Under the pieces are notes generated by a model. That model was not told the origin of the DNA. It did no database searches and worked only from the letters and a program-made list of their open reading frames with translations. Source: Lachnospiraceae bacterium MD329 (GTDB lineage: Bacteria; Bacillota; Clostridia; UBA1381). From it: a DNA stretch of 64,000 bases. Below, piece after piece: positions 27,420 to 36,725 of the stretch. The stretch covers positions 62,001 to 126,000 of the forward strand of contig VIQV01000023.1 of NCBI GenBank assembly GCA_010206265.1, in the 5' to 3' direction. Each line of letters begins with the position of its first letter. The first letter of the stretch is position 1. The translations under genes and the position numbers were made by a program.

Positions 27420-29135
27420 TTATTCTGCACTATAAAGACCTATCTTTATAAGTCCTCGGTAAATCTTATTGCCTGCCGGCAGTTGTTTAACTTCATCAGC
27501 AGACAATATACGCAGACGAAAAACAGACAAGAAATACACTATTACAGCGACTGCAATGCTGATTATGGTTGCAGTAAGATTTTGAACAAATCCATCTTGA
27601 ATTACAAACATAATAGCTTTGTATACGGCAATTGCCGCAATACCCATTAAACCTCCGCATATAAGTGGTTTTACAATGTATTTTAAAGGTGTTATACGCA
27701 AACGGCAATTTTTTGCCAATACGATAAAACATATAGTACAGGATATAAACTGACACGCAATAGAGCTTATTGCCGCTCCGTAAATATTTACGGAAGGAAT
27801 TCTGATAAGTAAAATGTTTAATATTATTTTTGCCGCACAGCCAAATAACAGGCTTATTGCAGGAACAAAGACTTTTCCGATACCTTGTAGTGAACCTGTC
27901 ATAGTCTGAGCAAGCGCGGCAAATATAAGTGATACAGAAACAAGTTGTAACAATTCAAAACCGCTTGGAGCATTGAAATATATTATCTTATATATTGGTT
28001 CAGCGAGAACAATAAGCCCTATTGCGCAAGGCAATATTATAAGTATGGATACAAGCAATGAATAATTAATTTTAGACGCTGCCTCAGTATAATCCTTTAT
28101 TTTCAGAGCACTTGCCACATACGGAACAAGAACTGTTGCAAATGCAAAATTTACGGCAAGCGGCATATTGTAAAGAATATCACTTTTTGAAAGCAGTCCG
28201 GATAAACGTTCTATTTCAAGTGTGAGCTGATACTGAGTTGGGTTTATAATTGCTTCTGTTGCACCGTGAGCGGGAATAAGTGACCCGAAAGCTATTTCAA
28301 TTCCCCTGCTTATTGTAGCAGTGTCAACCACTCTGTTTATAGCAGTAATAACAGAACCGAGAGAAATAGGAATACTAATCATAAGAATACCTATAATAAG
28401 ACGGCGTTTTGAAATTGAAAGCGTTTCACCGTCCGAGTTTTTGATTTTTTCTTCCAGTCCGCTCTTTCTTTTATAGTAAAAGTATATCAGATACAACATA
28501 CTAATGATTGTGGCTGCGGAGGTTGCAAAATTTGCCCAAGCTGCCATTAACGGTGTTTTATCTGCGTTTGTATCAGAAATAAGAAGGGAAGTTGCATATA
28601 CAAATACAATGGTAAGAGTACATTTAAATATTTGTTCAAGTACTTGTGAATAGCTTGTTGCCTTCATATTTTTCATACCTGTAAAATAACCGCGTATTAC
28701 AGATGACACGCATACAAATAATAATGACGGTGCAAGCGCCTGCATTACATATACAGAACGCGGATAATGTATTGCATTTGCAAAAAACTCCGCACCGAAG
28801 AACAGTATCATTGATGAAACAGCGCCTATTACGGAAAACAGCAGCAGTGCGGTTTTAAATATTTTATGAGCGCCTTTATAGTCATTTAATGCAATACGCT
28901 CTGATGTCATTTTTGATATGGCATTAGGAATACCAACAGAAGATATTGCCAGAAGTAGTGTGTAAATCTGGAATCCAACATTATAAATACCGTTTCCGGC
29001 ATCACCAAAACCGTCAATGTTTGTAATTACCATTCTGTAAGCAGCACCGAGAATTTTAACAAGTATCTGTGAAATCAGAATTACAGTCACATTATTCATA
29101 AATGACTGAGTCGATTCCTTTTTCGTGTTTTCCAT
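27420..29135 (-). CDS. MOP-superfamily lipid flippase (SpoVB/YtgP/MurJ-like)
   Basis: A 571-residue polytopic membrane protein with about 14 hydrophobic helices across the whole length. The N-terminus (NVTVILISQILVKILGAAYR, then GIYNVGFQIYTLLLAISSVGIPNAISK, here split) is characteristic of the polysaccharide-export branch containing stage V sporulation protein B and lipid II flippase YtgP. Such proteins move lipid-linked cell-wall precursors across the membrane. Whether this copy serves vegetative wall or spore cortex cannot be read from the sequence. AAGGAG precedes the ATG; it has its own promoter and is divergent from aspS. Confidence 0.88.
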   Translation of the reverse strand: MENTKKESTQSFMNNVTVILISQILVKILGAAYRMVITNIDGFGDAGNGIYNVGFQIYTLLLAISSVGIPNAISKMTSERIALNDYKGAHKIFKTALLLFSVIGAVSSMILFFGAEFFANAIHYPRSVYVMQALAPSLLFVCVSSVIRGYFTGMKNMKATSYSQVLEQIFKCTLTIVFVYATSLLISDTNADKTPLMAAWANFATSAATIISMLYLIYFYYKRKSGLEEKIKNSDGETLSISKRRLIIGILMISIPISLGSVITAINRVVDTATISRGIEIAFGSLIPAHGATEAIINPTQYQLTLEIERLSGLLSKSDILYNMPLAVNFAFATVLVPYVASALKIKDYTEAASKINYSLLVSILIILPCAIGLIVLAEPIYKIIYFNAPSGFELLQLVSVSLIFAALAQTMTGSLQGIGKVFVPAISLLFGCAAKIILNILLIRIPSVNIYGAAISSIACQFISCTICFIVLAKNCRLRITPLKYIVKPLICGGLMGIAAIAVYKAIMFVIQDGFVQNLTATIISIAVAVIVYFLSVFRLRILSADEVKQLPAGNKIYRGLIKIGLYSAE

Positions 29136-29172
29136 AGTATTTCTCCTTAAATTTAAGTATCTACAATATACT

Positions 29173-29201
29173 ATTATAAAACTAATTTACAATTTAATCA
29201 A
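29173..29201 (-). promoter_or_regulatory. Sigma-A promoter for the flippase gene
   Basis: On the minus strand TTGATT (+ 29196-29201) and a perfect TATAAT (+ 29173-29178) are 17 bp apart, about 38 nt before the start codon. Confidence 0.7.
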
Positions 29202-29252
29202 GGCTTGTAGCAAAAAAATGTATTTTAATGTAGCAAATTTAGGCATTTTGAC

Positions 29253-29281
29253 TTGACATAATGTGGATATAAGCGTAAAAT
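29253..29281 (+). promoter_or_regulatory. Sigma-A promoter for aspS
   Basis: Perfect TTGACA (29253-29258) and TAAAAT (29276-29281) with a 17-bp spacer. The space to the start codon (about 45 nt) is too short for a T-box leader. A second TATAAT at 29295 has no partner -35. Confidence 0.72.
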
Positions 29282-29325
29282 AAAATAAATATGTTATAAT
29301 TTTGAAAGGAGATATTATAAATATT

Positions 29326-31104
29326 ATGGATACAATGCAGGGCTTAAAAAGAACACATTACTGCGGAGATGTTGAAGGTATAGGAAACGAGGTTGTTGTA
29401 GGAGGTTATGTACAGAAAGTAAGAGATTTGGGAAATCTTATTTTTATAGACCTTCGTGACAGGACAGGCATAGTTCAACTTGCTTTTGACGATTCGACAG
29501 ACAGAGAAATATTCAGTAAGGCGTCAGGCTGTCACGCGGAATATGTGCTTATGGCTAAGGGCGTTGTCCGTGAACGCGAGAGTAAAAATGATACAATTAA
29601 AACGGGACATATTGAAATAGATGTAAAAGATTTGCGAATACTTGCAAAGGCACAGACGCCGCCTTTTGAAATTGTGGACGATACAAATGTAAATGAGGAA
29701 TTGAGATTAAAATACCGTTATCTTGATTTAAGACGTAACGTATTACAGCAAAATCTGATTATGCGAAGCAAGATAGCAAAGGTTGCGCGCGATTATTATT
29801 ACGAGAACGGTTTTATAGAAATAGAAACACCTATGATGATTAAATCAACTCCCGAGGGAGCGCGTGATTATCTTGTTCCTTCAAGAGTTCATCACGGAAA
29901 ATTCTATGCTCTTCCGCAGTCGCCGCAGATGTACAAGCAGCTTTTGATGATTTCGGGCTTTGACAGATATATTCAGCTTGCGCGCTGTTTCCGTGACGAG
30001 GATTTAAGAGCGGACAGACAGCCCGAATTTACGCAAATTGACCTTGAAATGTCTTTTGTTGATGTTGAGGACATACTTGAGATGAACGAGGGCTTTATAA
30101 AAAGATTATTCAAGGAAATTCTTAATGTTGATATTCCGACACCACTGCCGCGCCTTACTTATAAAGAGGCTATGGAGCGTTACGGCTCTGACAAGCCTGA
30201 TACGCGTTTTGGAATGGAAATTCAGGATATTTCAGACCTGGTTCAGAATAGCGGATTCGGTGTATTCTCATCGGCTGTTGATGCAGGCGGTTCTGTAAGA
30301 GCTATTGTTGCAAAAAATGCCGCGACTGTGCTTACAAGAAAAGAAATTGACAAGCTAACCGAATATGTACGCGGAATCGGAGCTAAAGGACTTGCATTTA
30401 TACGCTGGGTTGAGGACGAGCCCTCCTGCGGATTTGCAAAATTCCTCGCAGACGGTGAGTTAGATGCTATTTTATCACGTTTAAATGCTGAAAAAGGTGA
30501 CGTTGTATTGTTTGTTGCCGATAAAAACAAGGTTACTCTGCCTGTTTTGGGCGCGCTGCGCTTAAAGGTTGCCAAACAGTTGGATATAATACCTGAGGGG
30601 TATAATTTCTTGTGGATTACGGAATTTCCGTTCTTCGAGTATGACGAAGACAGCGATTCGTGGATTGCTATGCACCACCCGTTTACAATGCCTATGGACG
30701 ATTGTATTGAATATCTGGATTCTGACCCTGGTAAAGTTACTGCAAAGGCATACGACCTTGTATTGAACGGCACGGAGCTTTCAAGCGGTTCTATCAGAAT
30801 TACAGATTATGAGCTGCAGCAAAAAATGTTTAGAGCTCTTGGACTTACAGATGAAGAAATAGAGGCTAAATTCGGGTTCCTTGTTGAGGCTTATAAGTAC
30901 GGAGCCGCGCCTCACGGCGGAATGGGCATTGGTCTTGACAGACTGGCAATGCTTATGTGCGGAACTGACAGCCTGCGTGACGTAACTGCATTCCCGAAGG
31001 TGCAGAATGCCTCAGAGCTGATGTCGGGAGCGCCTAATGTTGTTGACGGTGAACAGCTTAACGAGCTTTCTATAAGCATTATACCTGACAAAAAAGAAAA
31101 CTGA
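29326..31104 (+). CDS. aspS: Aspartyl-tRNA synthetase
   Basis: Class II synthetase charging tRNA-Asp. The 592-residue length includes the bacterial GAD insertion domain. The N-terminal OB-fold anticodon-binding domain contains LIFIDLRDRTGIVQLAFD near residue 41. Motif 1 is around YYENGFIEIETPMM, motif 2 is FRDEDLRADRQPEFTQID near residue 222 and motif 3 is GAAPHGGMGIGLDRLAML near 527. The ATG at 29326 is chosen; AAAGGAG lies 13 nt upstream, slightly far, and ATG 29335 would be farther. A bacterial enzyme of this kind may be Asp-specific or Asp/Asn non-discriminating. Confidence 0.96.
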   Translation: MDTMQGLKRTHYCGDVEGIGNEVVVGGYVQKVRDLGNLIFIDLRDRTGIVQLAFDDSTDREIFSKASGCHAEYVLMAKGVVRERESKNDTIKTGHIEIDVKDLRILAKAQTPPFEIVDDTNVNEELRLKYRYLDLRRNVLQQNLIMRSKIAKVARDYYYENGFIEIETPMMIKSTPEGARDYLVPSRVHHGKFYALPQSPQMYKQLLMISGFDRYIQLARCFRDEDLRADRQPEFTQIDLEMSFVDVEDILEMNEGFIKRLFKEILNVDIPTPLPRLTYKEAMERYGSDKPDTRFGMEIQDISDLVQNSGFGVFSSAVDAGGSVRAIVAKNAATVLTRKEIDKLTEYVRGIGAKGLAFIRWVEDEPSCGFAKFLADGELDAILSRLNAEKGDVVLFVADKNKVTLPVLGALRLKVAKQLDIIPEGYNFLWITEFPFFEYDEDSDSWIAMHHPFTMPMDDCIEYLDSDPGKVTAKAYDLVLNGTELSSGSIRITDYELQQKMFRALGLTDEEIEAKFGFLVEAYKYGAAPHGGMGIGLDRLAMLMCGTDSLRDVTAFPKVQNASELMSGAPNVVDGEQLNELSISIIPDKKEN

Positions 31105-31128
31105 TTACAGAAACGGAGATTATTATAA

Positions 31129-32088
31129 GTGATTACCATATCCAATCTTACAAAAAAATACGGTGATAAGCTTGCTTTGGATAATGTCAGTTTTGATGTT
31201 AAGCAAGGTGAAATTTTAGGGTTCCTCGGTCCGAACGGCGCAGGAAAATCTACGACAATGAATATTATTACAGGATATATTTCTTATACAGACGGTGCGG
31301 TAACAGTAGATGGTTATGATATTCTGGAAAATCCGATTGAAGTAAAAAAACATATCGGATATTTGCCTGAAATACCTCCGTTATACGTTGATATGACTGT
31401 AACTGCTTATCTTGAATTTGTATATGATTTGAAAAAAATAAAGTCCGGAAATAAAACAGGACATATACAGGAAATCATAAATCTTGTTAAAATTGATGAC
31501 GTGAAAAACAGAAAAATCGGTAATCTGTCAAAAGGATATCGTCAGCGTGTCGGACTGGCAGGCGCGCTGATAGGGAATCCTGATGTGCTTATACTCGACG
31601 AGCCTACAGTAGGTCTTGACCCGAAACAAATAATTGAAATACGCAACGTAATAAAAAATCTCGGTAAAAAGAAAACCATTATTCTGAGTTCGCATATATT
31701 AAGCGAAATAAGCGCAGTATGCGACAGGGTTATTATTATCAGCCAAGGAAAACTTGTTGCAGAGGATACACCTGCCAATTTATCAAAAAAGCTCGGAAGT
31801 TCTAAGAGAATGATGTTCACAGTATCGGGGGATAAGGAAAAGGCAGAAGAAATACTAACTTCATTTAACAAAATATCAAATGTTATTTGTACGTCAACAG
31901 ACGGCGATACACATACATTTGAATTTGACACTGAACTGGACTCCAATGACCGAAAACAGTTGTTTTTTGCTTTTGCGGAAAATGAAATACCAATTCTTGA
32001 ACAAAAGGATACGGAAGTATCTCTTGAAGATATATTTTTAAAACTAACAGATGATATAAAGGAGGATAAGAATGAAAGCGATATTTAA
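31129..32088 (+). CDS. ABC transporter ATPase, GldA/CcmA type
   Basis: ATP-binding subunit of an ABC-2 exporter, 319 residues. Walker A GPNGAGKST near residue 37, Q-loop region IGYLPEIPPLY near 80, signature LSKGYRQRVGLAGAL near 133, Walker B VLILDEPTVGLDP near 155 and switch SSHILSEI near 190 are all intact. The extra C-terminal 90 residues match GldA-like proteins. It starts with GTG, weakly preceded by GGAG. It overlaps the permease gene by 17 nt and heads an operon of ATPase, permease, GldG-like protein, DUF4340-like protein and esterase. Confidence 0.92.
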   Translation: MITISNLTKKYGDKLALDNVSFDVKQGEILGFLGPNGAGKSTTMNIITGYISYTDGAVTVDGYDILENPIEVKKHIGYLPEIPPLYVDMTVTAYLEFVYDLKKIKSGNKTGHIQEIINLVKIDDVKNRKIGNLSKGYRQRVGLAGALIGNPDVLILDEPTVGLDPKQIIEIRNVIKNLGKKKTIILSSHILSEISAVCDRVIIISQGKLVAEDTPANLSKKLGSSKRMMFTVSGDKEKAEEILTSFNKISNVICTSTDGDTHTFEFDTELDSNDRKQLFFAFAENEIPILEQKDTEVSLEDIFLKLTDDIKEDKNESDI

Positions 32089-32779
32089 CAGAGAATTCAA
32101 TTCGTATTTTACATCGCTCTTAGGCTATGTCTTTCTTACAATATTTGTTCTGCTTACGGGTGCAATGTTTTGTCTGGTGAATATTTTTCAATATCAAACG
32201 GCAAATATGACGTACTTTTTTGCGTCAATAAACAATATTGCAGTATTTTTTCTTCCGCTTTTAACAATGCGTTTATTTTCAGAAGATAAAAAACTGAAAA
32301 CAGACCAGTTACTTATGACTGCTCCCGTTTCATTGGGGGATATAGTTTTAGGTAAATTCTTTGCGGCACTTGGAGTATTTTTGCTTGGCGCATTAATAAC
32401 CGTTATATATCCCATAACGCTTGCCTTTTATGGAGAATTGCCTATTGCCGAAACTATAAGCTGTTATATTGGATTTATACTTTTATGTTCGGTTATTCTG
32501 GCAATCGGTGCATTTATGTCGTCTTTAACCGATAGTCAGATTGTTGCAGCTGTCACAACCTACGGAATAATTATTTTTATATTGTTACTCGGCACTGCGG
32601 CGCAGTATATTCCAAATGAAACTATTTCAAGTGTTCTGTTGTGGTTATCGCCGATACAGCGTTTTTCGGATTTTACACTCGGAATGTTGAATTTTGAACC
32701 TGTAATTTATTATTTATCACTTACAGGAATGTTATTGTTTCTTACAATGATGGTGTTTGAACGACGTCGTTTGAGATAG
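32072..32779 (+). CDS. ABC-2 type permease, GldF-like
   Basis: A 235-residue integral membrane protein with six hydrophobic segments. The start KAIFNREFNSYFTSLLGYVF and the segment AVFFLPLLTMRLFSEDKKLKTDQLL (here given as FLPLLTMRLFSEDKK) are typical of GldF/ABC-2 permeases. It would form the membrane pore with the upstream ATPase. GGAGG lies just before the ATG, inside the end of the ATPase gene, indicating translational coupling. Confidence 0.9.
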   Translation: MKAIFNREFNSYFTSLLGYVFLTIFVLLTGAMFCLVNIFQYQTANMTYFFASINNIAVFFLPLLTMRLFSEDKKLKTDQLLMTAPVSLGDIVLGKFFAALGVFLLGALITVIYPITLAFYGELPIAETISCYIGFILLCSVILAIGAFMSSLTDSQIVAAVTTYGIIIFILLLGTAAQYIPNETISSVLLWLSPIQRFSDFTLGMLNFEPVIYYLSLTGMLLFLTMMVFERRRLR

Positions 32780-32790
32780 GAGGAGTGAAT

Positions 32791-34188
32791 ATGAATAATA
32801 TAAAAAAATATAAGGTAAACTCTTCCATAACAATAATCATTGCTGTTGTTATAGTGATTTTGCTTAATGTATTTGTAACGGTTCTTGGAACAAAAGTACC
32901 TCTTAAAATTGATATGACAACAAACAAGATGTTTGAAATATCAGAAAAAACCAAGGAATATCTAAAGAATTATGAAACTCCGGTAGATATATATGTACTT
33001 GCGGGAAACAGTGAAAAAGATGAGCGTATTAATGCGGTATTACGAAAATATTCGGAATCCAACAGTAACATAAAGATTACTAACATTAATACAGCCGAAA
33101 ACCCGACATTCGGACGCAAATATGCAAATGACGGAATAAAGCTTACGGCAAATTCAGTAATTGTTGATTCAGGCAATAAATATAAGCTGTTATCTCTGAG
33201 CGACCTTTACGGAATAAATGCCCAGACGGGAAGTTACACTTCGCTTAACGTCGAGAATAAAATCACTTCTGCGCTTAAATATGTTTCAAGTGACAATCAG
33301 CTTAAAGCATATGTTGTACAGGGACATAACGAGCTTGCTGTTTCAGGCGCTATGGCTAAATTGGAGGACGAAAATTACAGCGTAGCAGAACTGAATACTT
33401 TAACAGAAGAAATACCAGCGGATACGTCACTTCTTATGATAGTCAGACCGACCGCAGACTTCTCAAAAGATGAAATTTCAAAGCTTGACTCGTATTTATT
33501 ATCAGGCGGTAATATGCAGGTTTATTTTGATGTGGACAGCAAAGGACTTACTAATTTATATGATTATTTAAAATCCGTCTGGGGAATAGGTGTGGAAGAT
33601 AATATGGTTATAGAAACCGATACTTCACATTCCGTAATGATTGGCGGTAACGGAGTAACTCTTGTTGTACCGGAAATACGCGAAACTGAATTTACATCAA
33701 GCTTATTAAAGAATAAGCGTACAATTGCATATTTCCCATACTCGAAAGAACTCAGACAGGAATTTGAGCATAATGGTGATATTTCGGTAGAACCTGTTCT
33801 TTTAAGTTCTGACAAGGCATATGTAACTACAAGTAATATTGCAGAAAAGACGGGGGCTGAAAGTCAATTTATTGTTGGTGCGCTTGCTGCGGATAATAAA
33901 CATAATTCATCAGTATATGTTTCGGGTAATACAATGCTGCTTACGCGTGACGCGTCGATTTTGTCAAATGATTATGGTCTGGCAAATTACGATTATTTTA
34001 TGAATTTGATAAATTACACACTTAATAATGACGAAAGCTTTACAGTTGATGAAAAAACGCTTGTAAACAACAGTATTTCAATGTCATTATCAAGCGCAGT
34101 AACAATCTTTATACTTGTGGTCATAATAATACCGCTGATTATACTTGTATGCGGTCTGGTTATATGGTTCAGAAGGAGAAATCTATGA
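32791..34188 (+). CDS. GldG-like auxiliary protein of the ABC exporter
   Basis: A 465-residue protein with one N-terminal membrane helix (about 12-34), a large external domain and a C-terminal helix (about 435-458) followed by RRRN. The N-terminal pattern (LKIDMTTNKMFEISEKTKEYL) and the DUF4350/GldG-like domain with AYVVQGHNELAV near residue 172 match GldG/IFT52-like proteins that accompany GldA and GldF. In Bacteroidetes these three are linked to gliding; in Clostridia the cargo is unknown. AGGAGG is 7 nt from ATG 32791; a GTG at 32785 is less likely. Confidence 0.85.
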   Translation: MNNIKKYKVNSSITIIIAVVIVILLNVFVTVLGTKVPLKIDMTTNKMFEISEKTKEYLKNYETPVDIYVLAGNSEKDERINAVLRKYSESNSNIKITNINTAENPTFGRKYANDGIKLTANSVIVDSGNKYKLLSLSDLYGINAQTGSYTSLNVENKITSALKYVSSDNQLKAYVVQGHNELAVSGAMAKLEDENYSVAELNTLTEEIPADTSLLMIVRPTADFSKDEISKLDSYLLSGGNMQVYFDVDSKGLTNLYDYLKSVWGIGVEDNMVIETDTSHSVMIGGNGVTLVVPEIRETEFTSSLLKNKRTIAYFPYSKELRQEFEHNGDISVEPVLLSSDKAYVTTSNIAEKTGAESQFIVGALAADNKHNSSVYVSGNTMLLTRDASILSNDYGLANYDYFMNLINYTLNNDESFTVDEKTLVNNSISMSLSSAVTIFILVVIIIPLIILVCGLVIWFRRRNL

Positions 34189-35552
34189 CGAAAAATGGAA
34201 GAAAGATGTGCATAGCCTCAGCGCTTGTACTGGTATTAACAGCAGGTATAATTATTGCGGCAAATATAGATACTGCGGAAACAAATCATATAAATACGGA
34301 AAATGACACCTATACGATTTATTCCGAAGATGCAAACAATATTTCATATATCGATGTTATCGGAGGGCAGGACGAAATCAGAGCAGTAAATCTCGGTGAT
34401 TCGGTATGGACCATAAATGATTTCACTCCCGATGAAGTTGATACTGCAAAGGCATATGGTATTGCAGGTACTGTAGCGCAGATGATTTCAAAAAACAAGA
34501 TAGCGGAAAATCCGTCTGATTTATCGCAGTACGGATTGGATACTCCGTCATTGACCGTTGTTATAACAAAAAAGAACGGTGATTCCGATACATTTTATAT
34601 AGGCGACCAAAGTCCGACTTTGGGAGAATATTTTATAATGCGTGACGGTATCAATACTGTATATACAATTTATGAATTTAAAGTAGACACACTGTGTAAG
34701 CCTGTTTCGTATTATAGGGAATTCAATCGTTTTAATGTGAATATTGATGATATTACAAATATAAAAATTATACGTCAGGACGAGTCTGTTGAAGTTAAAA
34801 TTGTTGATAAAATTGATGAAAATACTAATAATGTCTGGGAAATGGTGTCGCCGTATGCCTGCGGAGCAAATGATGATTATATAGATAATAAAATCCTTGA
34901 ACCGATTAGGAATATTAATTTAAGTACGCCTATTTCTGATACTGACGGCGGAATTACTGATAAATCTCCTATACTCACTCTAAAAATAAAGCCTTACGAT
35001 GAAATTATGGGTAAATATGGTGATGAATATACCGAAACTTTGACAGTAGGAAGTACAATAAACGGAAAAACATATGTGAAATACAAAGAAAATATTTATT
35101 CGTCAGATTCTGAAAGTCTAAGCTTTGTAAATGAATCGTCGTTTAATATTGTCAGCAAACTGCAGGCTCTTGTTGATATTTCAAAGGTGAAACGCGTTAT
35201 GTTGGAATATAATGGCGAATCACATTCAATTGATATAAGTCGTTCAGGCAATGCATATAACTTTAAAGCAGATGGTGACAATGCAGATGAACGATTATCT
35301 AAAACGATGTATCAGGCAATTATTTCGCTTGCGGTGGATGGGGTTTATAACGGTGAAACTTTAGGTGACGTTATTTTTCGCCTGACATACGAAGGGAATA
35401 ATTCAGCAGATAATACTATTGTTGAGTTTTCCTCAATAAATGATTTAAGCTGCGCTCTTACTCGTAACGGAAAAACGGAATTTACAATTAGAAAAAATAA
35501 GGTGAATGAACTTATAGACGCATTTACATCGTATCTAAAAAATTATAAATAA
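34185..35552 (+). CDS. DUF4340-like extracytoplasmic protein of the Gld-type operon
   Basis: A 455-residue protein with an N-terminal membrane anchor (about residues 7-27) and a repetitive beta-rich external region. Segments such as WTINDFTPDEVDTAKAYGIAGT and PSDLSQYGLDTPSLTVVI (YGL-x2-P) are typical of DUF4340 repeats. The domain commonly occurs beside GldG-type genes and is thought to be an accessory of the exporter; its function is unknown. The ATG at 34185 overlaps the gldG-like stop in the ATGA arrangement, and AAGGAG is 6 nt upstream. Confidence 0.82.
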   Translation: MTKNGRKMCIASALVLVLTAGIIIAANIDTAETNHINTENDTYTIYSEDANNISYIDVIGGQDEIRAVNLGDSVWTINDFTPDEVDTAKAYGIAGTVAQMISKNKIAENPSDLSQYGLDTPSLTVVITKKNGDSDTFYIGDQSPTLGEYFIMRDGINTVYTIYEFKVDTLCKPVSYYREFNRFNVNIDDITNIKIIRQDESVEVKIVDKIDENTNNVWEMVSPYACGANDDYIDNKILEPIRNINLSTPISDTDGGITDKSPILTLKIKPYDEIMGKYGDEYTETLTVGSTINGKTYVKYKENIYSSDSESLSFVNESSFNIVSKLQALVDISKVKRVMLEYNGESHSIDISRSGNAYNFKADGDNADERLSKTMYQAIISLAVDGVYNGETLGDVIFRLTYEGNNSADNTIVEFSSINDLSCALTRNGKTEFTIRKNKVNELIDAFTSYLKNYK

Positions 35553-35568
35553 AAGGGAGGAATAAAAA

Positions 35569-36366
35569 ATGGAAAACTTATGGGGAAAGGTTATACCGTA
35601 TTGGAATGACGAATTTATTGAGAGCGAGGAAACAGCACCGAGAATACCGACTATTACAGCCTATCCGTCGAATTCGCGCGGAGCAGTTGTTGTGTTCGCA
35701 GGCGGCGGCTATGTAATGCGCGCTGAACATGAGGGCGACGGTTACGCAAAATGGCTGCAGGAAATAGGTATAACAGCTTTTTTAGTAGATTATCGAGTTG
35801 CGCCGTATAAGCACCCCGCCCAAATCAGCGACGCTATGCGTGCAGTTCGTTATGTAAGACATTATGCTGATAAATACGGTTATGATAAGGATAAAATAGC
35901 AGTAATGGGTTCAAGCGCCGGCGGTCATCTGGCAGGCTCAGTATCAGTACACTTTGATAAGAAAATGTATGATGAAACAGATGAAATTGATAAAGAAGAT
36001 TGCCGTCCAAATGCGTCTGTTTTATGTTATCCTGTAATTGATATGTTTGAATACCGTCACGACGGTTCACGTCAGAACTTGCTCGGTGAACGTACTTTGC
36101 ACGAAATGAAAGAGCTTATGTCCTTATATAAGCACGTTTCATATGATACACCTCCTGCATTTATCTGGCATACTTCTTCAGATCAGGCAGTACCGACAGA
36201 AAATTCTCTTTTATATGCCGACGCGCTGTCCAAAAAACAAATACCGTATGAGTTGCATATTTACCCGTATGGGCGTCACGGTCTTGGACTTGCTGAGGAA
36301 ATGCCTCACGTTGCGCAGTGGACAAAATCACTTGAAAACTGGCTTATTTTAATGGGTTGGAAATAA
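35569..36366 (+). CDS. Alpha/beta-hydrolase, acetyl-xylan-esterase-like
   Basis: A 265-residue cytosolic hydrolase without signal peptide. The oxyanion region is VVVFAGGGYVMRAEHEG near residue 41, the nucleophile is in MGSSAGGHLAG near 123, the acid aspartate fits HTSSDQAVPTENS near 205 and the catalytic histidine is in YGRHGLGLAEE near 228. Such enzymes often deacetylate sugars or xylan fragments; the substrate here is unknown. GGGAGG precedes the ATG, 16 nt after the DUF4340-like gene, so it is probably the last gene of the Gld-type operon. Confidence 0.88.
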   Translation: MENLWGKVIPYWNDEFIESEETAPRIPTITAYPSNSRGAVVVFAGGGYVMRAEHEGDGYAKWLQEIGITAFLVDYRVAPYKHPAQISDAMRAVRYVRHYADKYGYDKDKIAVMGSSAGGHLAGSVSVHFDKKMYDETDEIDKEDCRPNASVLCYPVIDMFEYRHDGSRQNLLGERTLHEMKELMSLYKHVSYDTPPAFIWHTSSDQAVPTENSLLYADALSKKQIPYELHIYPYGRHGLGLAEEMPHVAQWTKSLENWLILMGWK

Positions 36367-36374
36367 ATAGCATA

Positions 36375-36403
36375 CAAAAACGGCATATATTATGCCGTTT
36401 TTG
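36375..36403. terminator. Bidirectional terminator between the esterase gene and spoVM
   Basis: A perfect 13-bp stem (CAAAAACGGCATA with TATGCCGTTTTTG) and a 3-nt loop. A- and T-runs lie on both arms, so it can serve the rightward esterase operon and the leftward spoVM pair. Confidence 0.9.
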
Positions 36404-36406
36404 CTT

Positions 36407-36475
36407 TTACATTTTAAACATTGTCTTTACGATACCTCTGAGCATTTTGGGGACTTTAAGAACTACGATTTTCAT
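36407..36475 (-). CDS. spoVM: Stage V sporulation protein SpoVM
   Basis: A 22-residue peptide, MKIVVLKVPKMLRGIVKTMF plus two residues. SpoVM is an amphipathic helix that recognises the convex outer forespore membrane and anchors the SpoIVA coat base. Compared with the 26-residue Bacillus subtilis peptide it keeps M1, K2, K7, P9, K10, L12, G14, I15, V16 and M19; P9 is the residue important for curvature recognition. Basic residues line one face of the helix. AAAGGAG lies about 9 nt upstream of the ATG. It is the second gene of a leftward pair and ends 4 nt from a terminator. It is too short for most gene finders. Confidence 0.92.
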   Translation of the reverse strand: MKIVVLKVPKMLRGIVKTMFKM

Positions 36476-36498
36476 AATAAAATTACTCCTTTCTATTC

Positions 36499-36663
36499 TT
36501 ACCACTTGAATAAACACAGATATCCCAAGAGGATAAGCATCAGCATCTCAACTACGGCGACTACCGCGATGGGCAAAAATGCACCTGCAAGAACGCCCAG
36601 ACAAAACGAAAGTGACGCCAGCCCGACTGCTTTTGAGCACCCTCTCATACAGAAATTAAGCAT
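36499..36663 (-). CDS. 54-residue membrane protein paired with spoVM (unknown)
   Basis: A small open frame of 54 residues starting MLNFCMRGCSKAVGLASLSF and ending in CLFKW. A hydrophobic span (about residues 13-37) rich in A, G, V and L is followed by a second (about 39-51), so it probably makes two membrane helices or one hairpin. A CMRGC cysteine pair lies near the N-terminus. A perfect AGGAGG is found 15 nt upstream of the ATG, rather far. spoVM starts 24 nt downstream of the stop. I do not recognise a family. Context suggests a sporulation membrane protein; this is inference. Confidence 0.7.
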   Translation of the reverse strand: MLNFCMRGCSKAVGLASLSFCLGVLAGAFLPIAVVAVVEMLMLILLGYLCLFKW

Positions 36664-36725
36664 TTTAATATTAACAAACCTCCTTCTATAAGTATCGTCG
36701 ACGCTGCGGGTTCTTTGTTTTAATA

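Noticed and set aside
29281-29326. T-box leader for aspS
   Set aside because: Only about 45 nt lie between promoter and start codon, and no T-box consensus is present.
30243-30773. 176-codon minus-strand frame inside aspS
   Set aside because: Antisense shadow of a fully motif-supported synthetase, with no ribosome site.
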